A stretch of DNA of 22,771 nucleotides from CAMEON01 sp045643785 (GTDB lineage: Bacteria; Bacillota; Clostridia; Oscillospirales; CAG-272): contig JAZRFR010000028.1 of the NCBI GenBank assembly GCA_045643785.1, positions 1-22,771 of the forward strand, in the 5' to 3' direction. Shown one piece after another: positions 1-8,028 of this stretch. The position numbers and the translations under genes are program-made. The stretch's first letter is position 1; every line of letters begins with the position of its first letter. Under the pieces are notes generated by a model that did not search any database, was not told where the DNA came from, and was given only the letters and a program-made list of their open reading frames with translations.

Positions 1-1623
1 GACACCTGCACCCCCGACGGCTACGAGTGGTGGACAACCCCCGTCACAACCGAGGGCATCGTCAAGCAGCCCTGCGGCGACGGCACCCCCTGCAACGGCG
101 CCTTCCCGTACATGCGCCTGTTCACCCATAACGACCACGGCTTCAACATCGCCGTAGGCTGGTCGGGCACCTGGCGGCTGGAGGCCAAGCTGGAAAATGA
201 CGGTGAGTTCGACCTGACCCATATCACCGTAGGCCAGGCCACCTTCAAATCCTACCTCAAGCCCGGTGAGACCGTCCGTACCCCCCGCCTCACGATCCAG
301 GCCTTTACCGACGGCGATGACCGCGGCCGCAACCTCTGGCGCTCCTTCTACATTGACCATATCCTCCCCCGCGAGGACGGCCATCCCCTCTCCCCCAAGC
401 TCGTCCTCCATACCTGGATGATCGACGGACTCCCCGAGTTCTGCGGCGTCACCGAGGAAAATCAGCTGAAAGCCATCGACACCTACCTGGCGGGCGGCCT
501 CAAGCCTGACCTCTGGTGGATCGACGCAGGCTGGTATCCCTGTCATAACGACTGGCCCTATACGGGCAACTGGTATCCCAACCCCGAGCATTTCCCGAAC
601 GGCATGGGCGCCGTGGGCGACAAGCTTGCCAAGGAGGACATCGACTTCCTCGTTTGGTTCGAGCCCGAGCGCGTCCGCCGCGGCACCGACCTCTGGAATC
701 AGCATCCCGAATTCCTCCTCCACTACAAGGCCGACGATAACCCCTGGCTCCAGGATAACGCCCTCTTGAACCTGGGCGATCCCGCCGCCTGCGACTGGCT
801 CATCGACACCGTGGACAAGATCATCAAGGATTCCCGCATCACGGTCTACCGCCAGGACTTCAACTTCCCTCCCGCTCCCTACTGGGCCCACAACACCGAG
901 CCTGACCGCGAGGGTATCCTGGAGAACCTCCACATCCAGGGCTACTACCGCTACTGGGATACCCTCATCGAGCGCAACCCCGGCCTGTGGATGGACTCCT
1001 GCGCCTCGGGCGGCCGCCGCAACGACCCCGAGACCATGCGCCGCGCGGTTCCCCTCCACTACACCGACGTAGGCTACGGCGACCACTACATCAAGCAGAA
1101 GCAGCACCGCGAAATGTTCGAGTGGATCCCCTACTTCCGCGCCCATAACTACAACTGGGACGAGCCCGACGGCACCTACAACGGCACCCCCCACGGCATC
1201 GACGAGTTCGGCTACCAGAACGCCCTGACCCCCGCTTTGACTTCTATGATCGAGTTCTACCACCCCGACGAGATCTACGCCGTAGGCCGCCGCTTCCACC
1301 CCGTCTGGCGCAAGGCCGCCGAGCTGGAGTTGACCTGCGACTACTATCCCCTCACCGAATGCCGCAAGTCCACCGAGGACTGGTACGCCATGCAGTTCGA
1401 CGGGGAGACCGAGGGCTTCGTCCAGATCATCCGCAACGTCCGCGTCAAAGCCGATAGCATCACCCTCCGCAACCTCCACATCGACGAAACCAAGACCTAC
1501 ACCTTCACCGATGAGCTGGGACACCGCTCCTTTACGGTGTCGGGCGCTAAGCTCGCCGCTGAGGGCTTCTCCGACAAGCTCCCCCACCGCTCGGGTGTGA
1601 TCTGGTTCTATACCAAAAATTGA
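1..1623 (+). CDS. Alpha-galactosidase, GH36 family (5' end cut off by window)
   Basis: The reading frame is open from base 1, so the gene starts upstream; the first in-window ATG (112) lies inside the conserved domain and is not the start. The visible 540 residues cover the end of the N-terminal beta domain, the TIM barrel and a C-terminal beta domain. GH36 landmarks seen are LWWIDAGWYP (about 510-545), the LVWFEPERV segment (about 650-670), YRQDFN with the likely nucleophile Asp at codon 856-858, and SCASGGRRND with the likely acid/base Asp at codon 1024-1026. Family members hydrolyse terminal alpha-1,6-galactose from raffinose-type sugars or galactomannan side chains. No export signal can be judged because the N-terminus is missing. 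A strong terminator follows directly. Substrate preference is inference; the family call is firm. Confidence 0.92.
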   Translation, partial: DTCTPDGYEWWTTPVTTEGIVKQPCGDGTPCNGAFPYMRLFTHNDHGFNIAVGWSGTWRLEAKLENDGEFDLTHITVGQATFKSYLKPGETVRTPRLTIQAFTDGDDRGRNLWRSFYIDHILPREDGHPLSPKLVLHTWMIDGLPEFCGVTEENQLKAIDTYLAGGLKPDLWWIDAGWYPCHNDWPYTGNWYPNPEHFPNGMGAVGDKLAKEDIDFLVWFEPERVRRGTDLWNQHPEFLLHYKADDNPWLQDNALLNLGDPAACDWLIDTVDKIIKDSRITVYRQDFNFPPAPYWAHNTEPDREGILENLHIQGYYRYWDTLIERNPGLWMDSCASGGRRNDPETMRRAVPLHYTDVGYGDHYIKQKQHREMFEWIPYFRAHNYNWDEPDGTYNGTPHGIDEFGYQNALTPALTSMIEFYHPDEIYAVGRRFHPVWRKAAELELTCDYYPLTECRKSTEDWYAMQFDGETEGFVQIIRNVRVKADSITLRNLHIDETKTYTFTDELGHRSFTVSGAKLAAEGFSDKLPHRSGVIWFYTKN

Positions 1624-1637
1624 CCCAAGCATAACAC

Positions 1638-1673
1638 GGCTCCCCGCCTTTCGACGGGGAGCCTTCTGTTTTA
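1638..1673 (+). terminator. Rho-independent terminator of the GH36 gene
   Basis: A 9-bp GC-rich stem (1638-1646 with 1655-1663, loop CCTTTCGA) is followed by TTCTGTTTTATT. It starts 14 bases after the GH36 stop. The convergent nucleotidase gene ends at 1671, inside the T-rich tail. Confidence 0.88.
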
Positions 1674-3575
1674 TTCGTTTGCCTGGGCTACCGCTTTCTT
1701 TTTCTTGCTCTTCTTCACAACAACTACCGTTACCAGCACGATCACCGCCACCAGTACCAGGATCACCGCCACCACAAGGTACGTGAACAGGTTGGCGTTC
1801 CGCAAGAGCTTCACGGGATTCAGACTGGTATACACGTCCTTGCGTCCGTCGGGCTTCTCGTAACGAGGATCCATCTCCCCGCCCTCCATGGCGTCCAGAT
1901 AGGTGGCAATGGCGTACCATTCCTTCACGGGATTGCCGTTTTCATCCTTGACCACGTAATTGACCAGATCACTGACAGCAATGGGATTGCCCGCCTCGTC
2001 GCGGGGAGTGATGGTCAGAATACCCATGGAGGTCTCCTCCGCCGAGCCCAGCATCTGTCCCATGTACATGCCCGCCACAATGTGGTAGAGCTTGTCGTCA
2101 TCAATGGCGGTCAGGGTGCCGTCATCATTTCTGAGCATGGCGTAATCCACCTTGTTGAAGATCATGCGGTACTTGTTGAAGGAGTATTCCACGCCCGACA
2201 TGAACAGCTGTGCCGAGGTCATCAGCGGCTGTACAGACGCATCCAGCTCCATGGCGTTCTTCAGATCCTTGCCCGTCACGTAAACCGAGATCAGCTCGCC
2301 CTCGGTGCCCACACCCAAAGACGCGGCGTTGAATACGTCGGATACCGTCACGTTGCCAATGGGCATGGTGGCGCGAACCACACCTGCGGCGGTCAAAGCG
2401 CAATCCACCTTCTTGCCCGTCACACGCTCCACGGCCGCCTTGTAGGCGTCGGCAAAGAGATTGCCCAGGGTGGATTCGTGCTGGGTGGCGTACACCTCAC
2501 CCACCGTGTCGAACTTGTAGGTGTTGTTCACCAGCACCTGGTCGAAGGTAAACCCGTACTTGGAGAGGTAGTCCTCCTCCACCTTGGTCTTGTAGCCCTC
2601 CACCAAAGCGGCAATAGCGGGATCATCCTCCACCGTCTCGTCCACAGGGATCAGCTCGTAGCTCTTGAGCTCGCCTGCGCGGGTCAGCTTGATCACACCC
2701 AGATAGCTGCCGTAGTCATTGGGAGAAGCGATCACCGTGCTCCCCACCACGATGGGCTCGCGGAGGGTGGTGTGGGTGTGACCCGAAATGATTACGTCAA
2801 TGGAAGGAACCGCACGAGCCAGCTCGTAGTCCTCGCCCTGACCGTCCTCGGTGCCGCTGTGAGACAAGCAAATCACGATGGGATCAACACCGAAGTTATC
2901 CTTGCAGTCCTTGATGGCGGCATCCACCGTCTCCTGCGCCTTGGCAATGGGATCCTCAAAAACCATCCCCGAGTTGGGCGCGCAATCATCGCCATCCACG
3001 CCCATGATACCGAACAAAACGTAGTGAACGCCTCCGCGCTCCAGAATGATATAATCCTTCACACCGTAGTTATTCAGAGCCGCCCACATATCGGCATCGT
3101 AGCCCTCCTGCCCTTCCGCGGGAGGCCAGTAGTTGGCGCACACGATGGCGGGCAGGGGATCCCCGCTGGCTACTGCCACGTTCAGCATGGATTTCAGACC
3201 GCTTTGGAGGTAATCGTACTCGTGATTACCAAAGGTGGTGGCGTCAAAGCCCATAGCCCCCATCATCCGCAGCTCAATCGCCGACGTGGGGTAGGCCGTC
3301 TGGAACAGCGAGCCCATGGAAAAGTCGCCGCCGTCCACCAGAATGGCGTCGGGGTCCAAGGCCTTCTGCTGCTTGATGACGGTCATCAAGCGGGCATAAC
3401 CGCCGTACTCCCCCACCCCGTCCTCGTTGGGCGACGGAAGCAAATGGGAGTGCAGATCGCTGGTGAACAGAATGGTGATTTCATCCTGCGCCGCCGCGTC
3501 CTCGGCATGAGGGAAAATACAAAGAGAGACCAGCATCAAAAGAGTCAGCATCAATATAAGAATGCGTTTTGTCAT
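1671..3575 (-). CDS. Surface-anchored 5'-nucleotidase / 2',3'-cyclic-nucleotide phosphodiesterase family protein
   Basis: 634 residues. A signal peptide (about 1-25) is followed by a calcineurin-like metallophosphatase domain with the two-metal motifs in order: TSDLHSH (Asp40, His42), VDGGDF (Asp84), GNHE (Asn117, His118), LSHSG (His239) and GHTH (His266, His268). A 5'-nucleotidase C-terminal domain follows (GNLFADAY and MPIGNVTVSDVF). The protein ends in a transmembrane helix (about 597-620) and a lysine-rich cytoplasmic tail, so the enzyme should sit on the outer face of the membrane, where it could release phosphate and nucleosides from nucleotides. The ATG at 3575 is preceded by AGAAAGGA (3587-3594) and a good promoter. 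It is a single-gene unit convergent with GH36. Exact substrate cannot be told from sequence. Confidence 0.9.
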   Translation of the reverse strand: MTKRILILMLTLLMLVSLCIFPHAEDAAAQDEITILFTSDLHSHLLPSPNEDGVGEYGGYARLMTVIKQQKALDPDAILVDGGDFSMGSLFQTAYPTSAIELRMMGAMGFDATTFGNHEYDYLQSGLKSMLNVAVASGDPLPAIVCANYWPPAEGQEGYDADMWAALNNYGVKDYIILERGGVHYVLFGIMGVDGDDCAPNSGMVFEDPIAKAQETVDAAIKDCKDNFGVDPIVICLSHSGTEDGQGEDYELARAVPSIDVIISGHTHTTLREPIVVGSTVIASPNDYGSYLGVIKLTRAGELKSYELIPVDETVEDDPAIAALVEGYKTKVEEDYLSKYGFTFDQVLVNNTYKFDTVGEVYATQHESTLGNLFADAYKAAVERVTGKKVDCALTAAGVVRATMPIGNVTVSDVFNAASLGVGTEGELISVYVTGKDLKNAMELDASVQPLMTSAQLFMSGVEYSFNKYRMIFNKVDYAMLRNDDGTLTAIDDDKLYHIVAGMYMGQMLGSAEETSMGILTITPRDEAGNPIAVSDLVNYVVKDENGNPVKEWYAIATYLDAMEGGEMDPRYEKPDGRKDVYTSLNPVKLLRNANLFTYLVVAVILVLVAVIVLVTVVVVKKSKKKKAVAQANE

Positions 3576-3619
3576 GATTCAGAATATCCTTTCTTGTGCA
3601 AAACGGAATACATGCGCTT

Positions 3620-3648
3620 ATTATAACACAGATCCCGTAAGATTGCAA
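3620..3648 (-). promoter_or_regulatory. Sigma-A-type promoter of the 5'-nucleotidase gene
   Basis: On the minus strand: -35 TTGCAA (3648-3643), a 17-bp spacer and a perfect -10 TATAAT (3625-3620). It lies 45 bases upstream of the start codon. Confidence 0.75.
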
Positions 3649-3724
3649 GGAAAAACGAAAAAAAGAGGCAATTTCGTCCATTTTTCATTCCAAAAAAATA
3701 TTCAGACTTTTTTCGCAAAACCTA

Positions 3725-3753
3725 TTGCTTTTTTTCAAAAAGTGTGGTATAAT
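3725..3753 (+). promoter_or_regulatory. Promoter of tRNA-Trp
   Basis: -35 TTGCTT (3725-3730), 17-bp spacer ending in TGTGG, and -10 TATAAT (3748-3753). The expected transcription start is only a few bases before the mature tRNA 5' end at 3768. Confidence 0.78.
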
Positions 3754-3767
3754 ATATCCCGTTGCAC

Positions 3768-3843
3768 AGGGGTATAGCTCAGCTGGTAGAGTACCGGTCT
3801 CCAAAACCGTGGGTCGCGGGTTCGAATCCTCCTGCCCCTGCCA
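3768..3843 (+). tRNA. tRNA-Trp (anticodon CCA)
   Basis: A full cloverleaf can be folded. Acceptor arm 3768-3774 pairs with 3833-3839 (one T-G pair). The D arm is GCTC/GAGT, the anticodon loop is CTCCAAA with CCA at 3801-3803, the T loop is TTCGAAT, the discriminator is G3840 and CCA (3841-3843) is encoded. Two stem positions are imperfect: C3794-T3810 closing the anticodon stem, and C3817-C3831 in the T stem. All invariant positions I can check are present, so it is probably functional. Confidence 0.92.
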
Positions 3844-3882
3844 AAACAAAAACCACCGATTTATCGGTGGTTTTTGTTTTGG
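3841..3882 (+). terminator. Long terminator hairpin overlapping the tRNA CCA end
   Basis: A perfect 20-bp inverted repeat (3841-3860 with 3863-3882) has a 2-base loop and can be extended by two pairs into the tRNA (3839-3840). The descending arm carries TTTTTGTTTT. The hairpin includes the encoded CCA, so tRNA folding and terminator folding compete for the same bases. Confidence 0.8.
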
Positions 3883-3904
3883 CAAGAGTAGGAGCTTGAG
3901 AAAT

Positions 3905-3974
3905 CGCGGCGAGGCGAAGCCGAGCCGCGGCGAACTTTGCGGTTTCGCTTGCGAAATGACGGCGCTCCGCCGTC
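3905..3974. repeat. Cluster of three short GC-rich hairpins
   Basis: Three consecutive stem-loops: CGCGGC/GCCGCG (3905-3910/3924-3929) enclosing GGC-GAA-GCC; TTTCGC/GCGAAA (3943-3948/3951-3956); and GACGGCG/CGCCGTC (3958-3964/3968-3974). No convincing gene lies in 3883-4224. This cluster, the tRNA-end remnant and a promoter are all I can support there. A further small hairpin, TTGCGC/GCGCAA, sits at 4142-4156. Confidence 0.6.
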
Positions 3975-4014
3975 AAGCAAATTCGCGCCGAGAGTGCCGC
4001 AGGCAATCGAGGCT

Positions 4015-4076
4015 GGGTTCAGAATCCTCCTGCCACCGCCAAGAAAAAACCATTTGCTTTCGCAAATGGCTTTTTT
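4015..4076 (+). repeat. Degenerate duplicate of the tRNA-Trp 3' end with a terminator-like hairpin
   Basis: Bases 4015-4041 match tRNA-Trp 3818-3843 (T arm to CCA) with one inserted base and two substitutions. As with the real tRNA, a terminator-like hairpin follows directly: CCATTTGC (4050-4057) and GCAAATGG (4062-4069), then C and six T. No tRNA 5' half precedes it. It could be an attachment-site remnant of an element that used the tRNA 3' end, or a decayed duplicate. Confidence 0.65.
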
Positions 4077-4171
4077 CAGTTATATCCGCCTGCGGCGAGT
4101 TCTATTGCTTCGCAGTGGTATTCGGCTTGCGCCCAATGATGTTGCGCTTCGCGCAAACGGAATTCTCCCCC

Positions 4172-4200
4172 TTGCAATCCCCGCGGGTTTGTGGTATAAT
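4172..4200 (+). promoter_or_regulatory. Promoter of the tail-anchored protein gene
   Basis: -35 TTGCAA (4172-4177), 17-bp spacer ending in TTTGTGG, and -10 TATAAT (4195-4200). The start codon is 24 bases downstream, giving a short leader that still contains the ribosome binding site. Confidence 0.78.
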
Positions 4201-4224
4201 GAAACCAAGAAAGGCGGTAAAAAG

Positions 4225-4827
4225 ATGCAAGAGATAAAAAATAAAGCACAGGCTATTGTAGATGAATATAACACTCAACTCTCTTCCTTGGGGATTAGGG
4301 TTCTCCTTTCAAAGAAGTATTTTGAATCATCCGTTGGGGAGCGTGATACGTATCATCCCGATGCTGGGGTAAGCCTATTGAAAGATGTTGCTGCACACCT
4401 TGATAAGAAGAAGGAACGGAAATACAAGCATGAGAGAAACAGATATCATTGCTTTATTCTCTCTGTTTCGCCTATTGACCAAAAAGCTGTGCCTCGTGAA
4501 TGTTGTAAGGATTATTCCTTTGTCCTTCGCAAGGTTGAGAGAGCACATATTGGAGAAAAGCCGCAACACATTGTTTATGAAGAGCGCAAAGTGCTTGATA
4601 AAATAGAGAGGCGACTGCAAAAAATTCTCAAACGAGCAGAAAAGATAAAAGTGAAGAAAGTTTGTAAGGACACAATTTTTGACGCGCTTCGGTACTGTAT
4701 TTTACCTGAGTACATTTACAAAAAGAAGATATGTGGCAAAGATAGGGCCTTTTGGGATATGATCTTTATCATTTTCGCCGTGTTGCTTGTAATAATTTTT
4801 GGATTGGTTATTAGAAAATTTCTTTGA
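4225..4827 (+). CDS. Hypothetical tail-anchored membrane protein
   Basis: 200 residues; I do not recognise a family. The start is set at ATG 4225 because AAAGGCGG (4210-4217) precedes it at good spacing and the promoter -10 ends at 4200; longer versions of the frame would begin upstream of the promoter. The N-terminal part is mixed charged, a central stretch is rich in Lys, Arg and Glu and could be helical (about 115-150), and a single strong hydrophobic segment (about 176-197) ends the protein, giving a tail-anchor layout with the bulk in the cytoplasm. The gene is clearly AT-richer than its flanks and uses different codons (many AAA, ATT, TTT). It lies just after a duplicated tRNA 3' end, which suggests acquisition by transfer. 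Function unknown. Confidence 0.78.
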   Translation: MQEIKNKAQAIVDEYNTQLSSLGIRVLLSKKYFESSVGERDTYHPDAGVSLLKDVAAHLDKKKERKYKHERNRYHCFILSVSPIDQKAVPRECCKDYSFVLRKVERAHIGEKPQHIVYEERKVLDKIERRLQKILKRAEKIKVKKVCKDTIFDALRYCILPEYIYKKKICGKDRAFWDMIFIIFAVLLVIIFGLVIRKFL

Positions 4828-4940
4828 TTGCCGAAACTCGTACTTTCTATAGTAGAGTTTATAAGCCCTGCGCCTTCCCCCGGAAGCCAACGCTCAAGCG
4901 CACCTCCCATCATTGCCCCCATCGCCACTTAACCAAACAC

Positions 4941-4970
4941 AAAGCGGAACCCTCGCGGGCTCCGCTTTTT
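4941..4970. terminator. Terminator hairpin between convergent genes
   Basis: An AAAGCGGA..CCC / GGG..TCCGCTTT stem (4941-4952 with 4957-4968, one A-C mismatch, loop TCGC) ends in five T on the plus strand and is preceded by A-rich sequence. It can serve the + strand gene ending at 4827 and, less strongly, pflA on the minus strand. Nothing else is evident in 4828-4978. Confidence 0.78.
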
Positions 4971-4978
4971 CCATTTAA

Positions 4979-5725
4979 TCAATCCTTCATCCCCAGCGCC
5001 TGCTCCAAGAGCTTCATCTTCTCTTTCGTCGGCTCGGGCATTTGAGCAAAGGGGAAAACCATCCCCAGACTGTCGTACTTCACCTGACAGATCTTGCGGA
5101 AGGGCAGAAGCTCCACCTTGTCCACGTTGGCGTGGGAGGCGGCGATGCAGCCCAGCGCGGCGACCTGCTCCTCGGTGTCGTTCACCGTGGGGATGATGAC
5201 CTGCCGCAGGGTGGTGGGGATCTTTTGCTCCTCCAGATAATCCAGAAACGCCATGGGGGTGGCCATGCCACAACCCACGTAGGCGCGGTAGTCGGCCTCG
5301 GTGGTGTACTTGATATCCAACAGCACCCTGTCCGTATGGGCAAGAAGCGCCTTCACCTCGGGCGTGAGGATGCACCCCGACGTGTCCAGACAGGTGTTCA
5401 GCCCCGCCTCGTGGCAAAGCGCAAACAGCTTGGTGACGAATTCCGCCTGCAAGAGCGGCTCGCCGCCCGACACCGTCACACCGCCGTCCTCACCGAAGTA
5501 CTCCTGAAAGCGCAGGGCGCGGGCGACCAATTCCTCAGGGGTATAGATCTTCCCTCCGCCCACGTCCCAGGTATCGGGATTGTGACAGCACTTACACCGC
5601 AAGGGACACCCTTGGGCAAAGATGACGAACCGCACGCCGGGGCCGTCCAGCGTGCCCATGCTCTGAATGGAGTGGACACGCCCGGTCAGACCCGTGTTGG
5701 TTTCCGTAGTGTGAGTTGCCGTCAT
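4979..5725 (-). CDS. pflA: Pyruvate formate-lyase-activating enzyme (radical SAM)
   Basis: 248 residues, about the length of Escherichia coli PflA. The radical SAM cluster motif CX3CX2C is seen at Cys40, Cys44 and Cys47 (GCPLRCKCC), preceded by the family hallmark MGTLDGPGVRFV, and the SAM-binding GGEP is at 87-90. The enzyme uses a 4Fe-4S cluster and S-adenosylmethionine to create the glycyl radical on PflB. Its ATG overlaps the pflB stop codon (ATGA, 5722-5725) and has no strong ribosome binding site of its own, so translational coupling to pflB is likely. The two genes form an operon under the ZTP riboswitch upstream of pflB. Confidence 0.96.
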   Translation of the reverse strand: MTATHTTETNTGLTGRVHSIQSMGTLDGPGVRFVIFAQGCPLRCKCCHNPDTWDVGGGKIYTPEELVARALRFQEYFGEDGGVTVSGGEPLLQAEFVTKLFALCHEAGLNTCLDTSGCILTPEVKALLAHTDRVLLDIKYTTEADYRAYVGCGMATPMAFLDYLEEQKIPTTLRQVIIPTVNDTEEQVAALGCIAASHANVDKVELLPFRKICQVKYDSLGMVFPFAQMPEPTKEKMKLLEQALGMKD

Positions 5726-7953
5726 ACGGTCTCGTGGAAGGTACGGCTGATGACCTCGCGCTGCTGCTCGCGGGAGAGCTTGTTGAAGTTCACCGCGTAA
5801 CCCGACACGCGGATGGTCAGGTTGGGATAATCCTCGGGATTCTCGTAGGCCTTCAGGAGAGTCTCACGGTTCAGCACGTTGATATTGATGTGGTGAGCGC
5901 CCTTGGCAAAGTAGCCGTCCAGAATGCGAACGAGGTTGCCGGTGCGCTCGTCCTCAGTGCGGCCCAGAGCCTCGGGGGTGATGGAGAAGGTGTTGGAAAT
6001 ACCGTCGCGACAGTCGTCGTAGCTGATCTTGGCCACCGAGTTGAGGGAGGCCAGCGCACCGTTCTCCTCGCGGTTGTGCATGGGGTTGGCGCCGGGAGCA
6101 AAGGGAGCGCAGGCGCGGCGGCCGTCGGGGGTCGCACCCGTGTTCTTGCCGTACATGACGTTGGAGGTGATGGTCAGCACCGACAGAGTATGGATGGCCT
6201 TGCGGTAGGTGGGCGTCTTGCGAAGCTCGGTGATCATGCGGTGGGTCATATCCTTGGCGATGAGATCCACGCGGTCGTCGTCGTTACCGAACTTGGGGAA
6301 ATCGCCCGTGGTGTTGAAGTCCACGATGAAGCCGTTAGCGTCCTTGATGGGCGCGACGTTTGCGAACTTGATGGCGGAGAGGGAGTCGGCCAGCACCGAA
6401 AGTCCTGCCACACCGAAGGCCATGAAACGGTCCACGTAGGTGTCGTGGAGAGCCATCTGGGTCTTCTCGTAGGCGTACTTATCGTGCATGTAGTGGATGA
6501 TGTTCATGGTGTTGACGTAGAGGTGAGCGAGCCAGGCCATGTAGACCTCCATACGGGACATGACCTCGTCGAAGTCCAGCTTGTCCCCCTCCATCACGGG
6601 CATCTGAGGGCCGATGTGCATAGCGCTGGAGGTATCGTAGCCGCCGTTAATGGCCAGCAGGAGCAGCTTGGGCAGATTGCATCTTGCGCCGAAGAACTGC
6701 ATCTGCTTACCCACCTTCATGGCGGAGACACAGCAAGCGATGGCGTAGTCGTCGCCGTAGATGGGACGCATGAGATCGTGGCCCTCGTACTGGATGGAGT
6801 CGGTATCCGCCGACACCTTGGCGCAGTACTTCTTGAAGTTCTCAGGGAGCCTCGTAGACCACAGCACCGTCAAGTTGGGCTCGGGAGAGGAGCCCAGGGT
6901 GTAGAGGGTGTGGAGCATACGGAAGCTGTTCTTGGTGACAAGGGTTCTGCCGTCCTCGCCCATGCCGCCCACAGCCTCGGTGATCCACATGGGATCGCCG
7001 CCGAACAGCTCGTTGTACTCGGGGGTACGGAGGTGGCGGGCAATGCGGAGCTTCATGACGAAATCATCCATCAGCTCCTGTGCGCCCTCCTCGGTGAGGG
7101 TACCGTTCGCCAGATCTCTCTCCATGTAAATGTCGAAGAAGGTGCTGACACGGCCCAGGGACATAGCCGCGCCGTTCTGCTCCTTGATGGCGCCCAGGTA
7201 GGCGAAGTAGGTCCACTGAATGGCCTCGCGGGCATCCTTGGCGGGCTGGCCAATGTCAAAGCCGTACATCTTGGCCATTTCCTTCATGTAGCCCAGGAAG
7301 GCGATCTGCTGGTACAGCTCCTCGTCCAGACGGATCTCGTCGGTGTTGAATGCCTGCTCGGCCAGCTTCTTCTTGTCCTTGAGCTTTTCCTCAATGAGAC
7401 GGTCCACGCCGTACAACGCCACGCGGCGGTAGTCGCCGATGATGCGGCCGCGGCCGTAGGCATCGGGCAGACCCGTGATGATGTGGGACTTTCTGGCGGC
7501 GCGCATCTCGTCGGTGTAGGCGCGGAATACGCCGTCGTGGTGGGTGGTACGGAAGCGGAACTCCTCCTCCACCTTGGGGCTGAGCTTGTAGCCGTAAGCC
7601 TCACAAGCCTGCTTCACCATACGCATACCGCCGAAGGGGTTGACGCTGCGCTTGAGGGGACGGTTGGTCTGCATACCCACGATGATCTCGTTGTCCTGAT
7701 CAATGTATCCGGGGGAGAAGCTGGTGAGAGAGGATACGGTAGCGGTGTCAATGTCCAGCACGCCGCCGAACTGTCTCTCAATGGCGAAAAGGCCCTGGAT
7801 CTTCTTCATCAAAGTTTCGGTACGGGGAGTCGCGGCGGCCAAAAAGTCGGCATCGCCCTCGTAGGCCTTGTAGTTGGTCTGAATAAAGTCACGGACGTTG
7901 GTCTCGTCCTGCCATACACCGGGATTGAATCCCGTCCAGTTGCTGTGTTTCAC
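5722..7953 (-). CDS. pflB: Formate C-acetyltransferase (pyruvate formate-lyase)
   Basis: 743 residues, near the usual 750-760. It converts pyruvate and CoA to acetyl-CoA and formate in anaerobic fermentation and supplies formate for one-carbon metabolism. Seen directly: the active-site Cys-Cys pair in IACCVSAM (Cys407, Cys408), and near the C-terminus RVSGYAV with the radical-bearing Gly718. The start codon is GTG (7951-7953), preceded by a very strong TAGGAGGA (7961-7968) with 7-base spacing; the protein then begins KHSNWTGFNPGVW, as expected for the family. It is the first gene of pflB-pflA, behind a promoter at 8147-8175, a ZTP riboswitch and a leader terminator. No alanine or frameshift replaces catalytic residues, so it should be active. 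Confidence 0.97.
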   Translation of the reverse strand: MKHSNWTGFNPGVWQDETNVRDFIQTNYKAYEGDADFLAAATPRTETLMKKIQGLFAIERQFGGVLDIDTATVSSLTSFSPGYIDQDNEIIVGMQTNRPLKRSVNPFGGMRMVKQACEAYGYKLSPKVEEEFRFRTTHHDGVFRAYTDEMRAARKSHIITGLPDAYGRGRIIGDYRRVALYGVDRLIEEKLKDKKKLAEQAFNTDEIRLDEELYQQIAFLGYMKEMAKMYGFDIGQPAKDAREAIQWTYFAYLGAIKEQNGAAMSLGRVSTFFDIYMERDLANGTLTEEGAQELMDDFVMKLRIARHLRTPEYNELFGGDPMWITEAVGGMGEDGRTLVTKNSFRMLHTLYTLGSSPEPNLTVLWSTRLPENFKKYCAKVSADTDSIQYEGHDLMRPIYGDDYAIACCVSAMKVGKQMQFFGARCNLPKLLLLAINGGYDTSSAMHIGPQMPVMEGDKLDFDEVMSRMEVYMAWLAHLYVNTMNIIHYMHDKYAYEKTQMALHDTYVDRFMAFGVAGLSVLADSLSAIKFANVAPIKDANGFIVDFNTTGDFPKFGNDDDRVDLIAKDMTHRMITELRKTPTYRKAIHTLSVLTITSNVMYGKNTGATPDGRRACAPFAPGANPMHNREENGALASLNSVAKISYDDCRDGISNTFSITPEALGRTEDERTGNLVRILDGYFAKGAHHININVLNRETLLKAYENPEDYPNLTIRVSGYAVNFNKLSREQQREVISRTFHETV

Positions 7954-7984
7954 GGTTGTGTCCTCCTATATGTATGATTTTCTC

Positions 7985-8025
7985 TTACAAAAACAAAAAA
8001 AGACAAAGCTGTTTTGAGAAAACAG
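7985..8025 (-). terminator. Leader terminator of the pflB riboswitch (expression platform)
   Basis: On the minus strand a CTGTTTT/AAAACAG stem (8025-8019 with 8015-8009, loop CTC) is followed by a U-rich run including TTTTTTT and TTTTT. It starts 3 bases after the conserved riboswitch 3' box and ends before the pflB ribosome binding site, as expected for transcription attenuation. Confidence 0.75.
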
Positions 8026-8028
8026 TTT

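Noticed and set aside
2082..3626. Long plus-strand open frame opposite the 5'-nucleotidase
   Set aside because: It is His/Val/Gly-rich antisense shadow translation of a GC-rich gene; the minus-strand product has all metallophosphatase motifs.
3883..4045. Second complete tRNA gene
   Set aside because: Only the T arm, acceptor 3' side and CCA are present; no 5' acceptor, D arm or anticodon arm can be folded upstream.
3725..4237. Plus-strand open frame running across tRNA-Trp
   Set aside because: It overlaps a functional tRNA, its terminator and hairpins; chance frame.
5716..7977. 753-residue plus-strand open frame opposite pflB
   Set aside because: Antisense shadow of a highly conserved gene; no domain is recognisable and it has no ribosome binding site.
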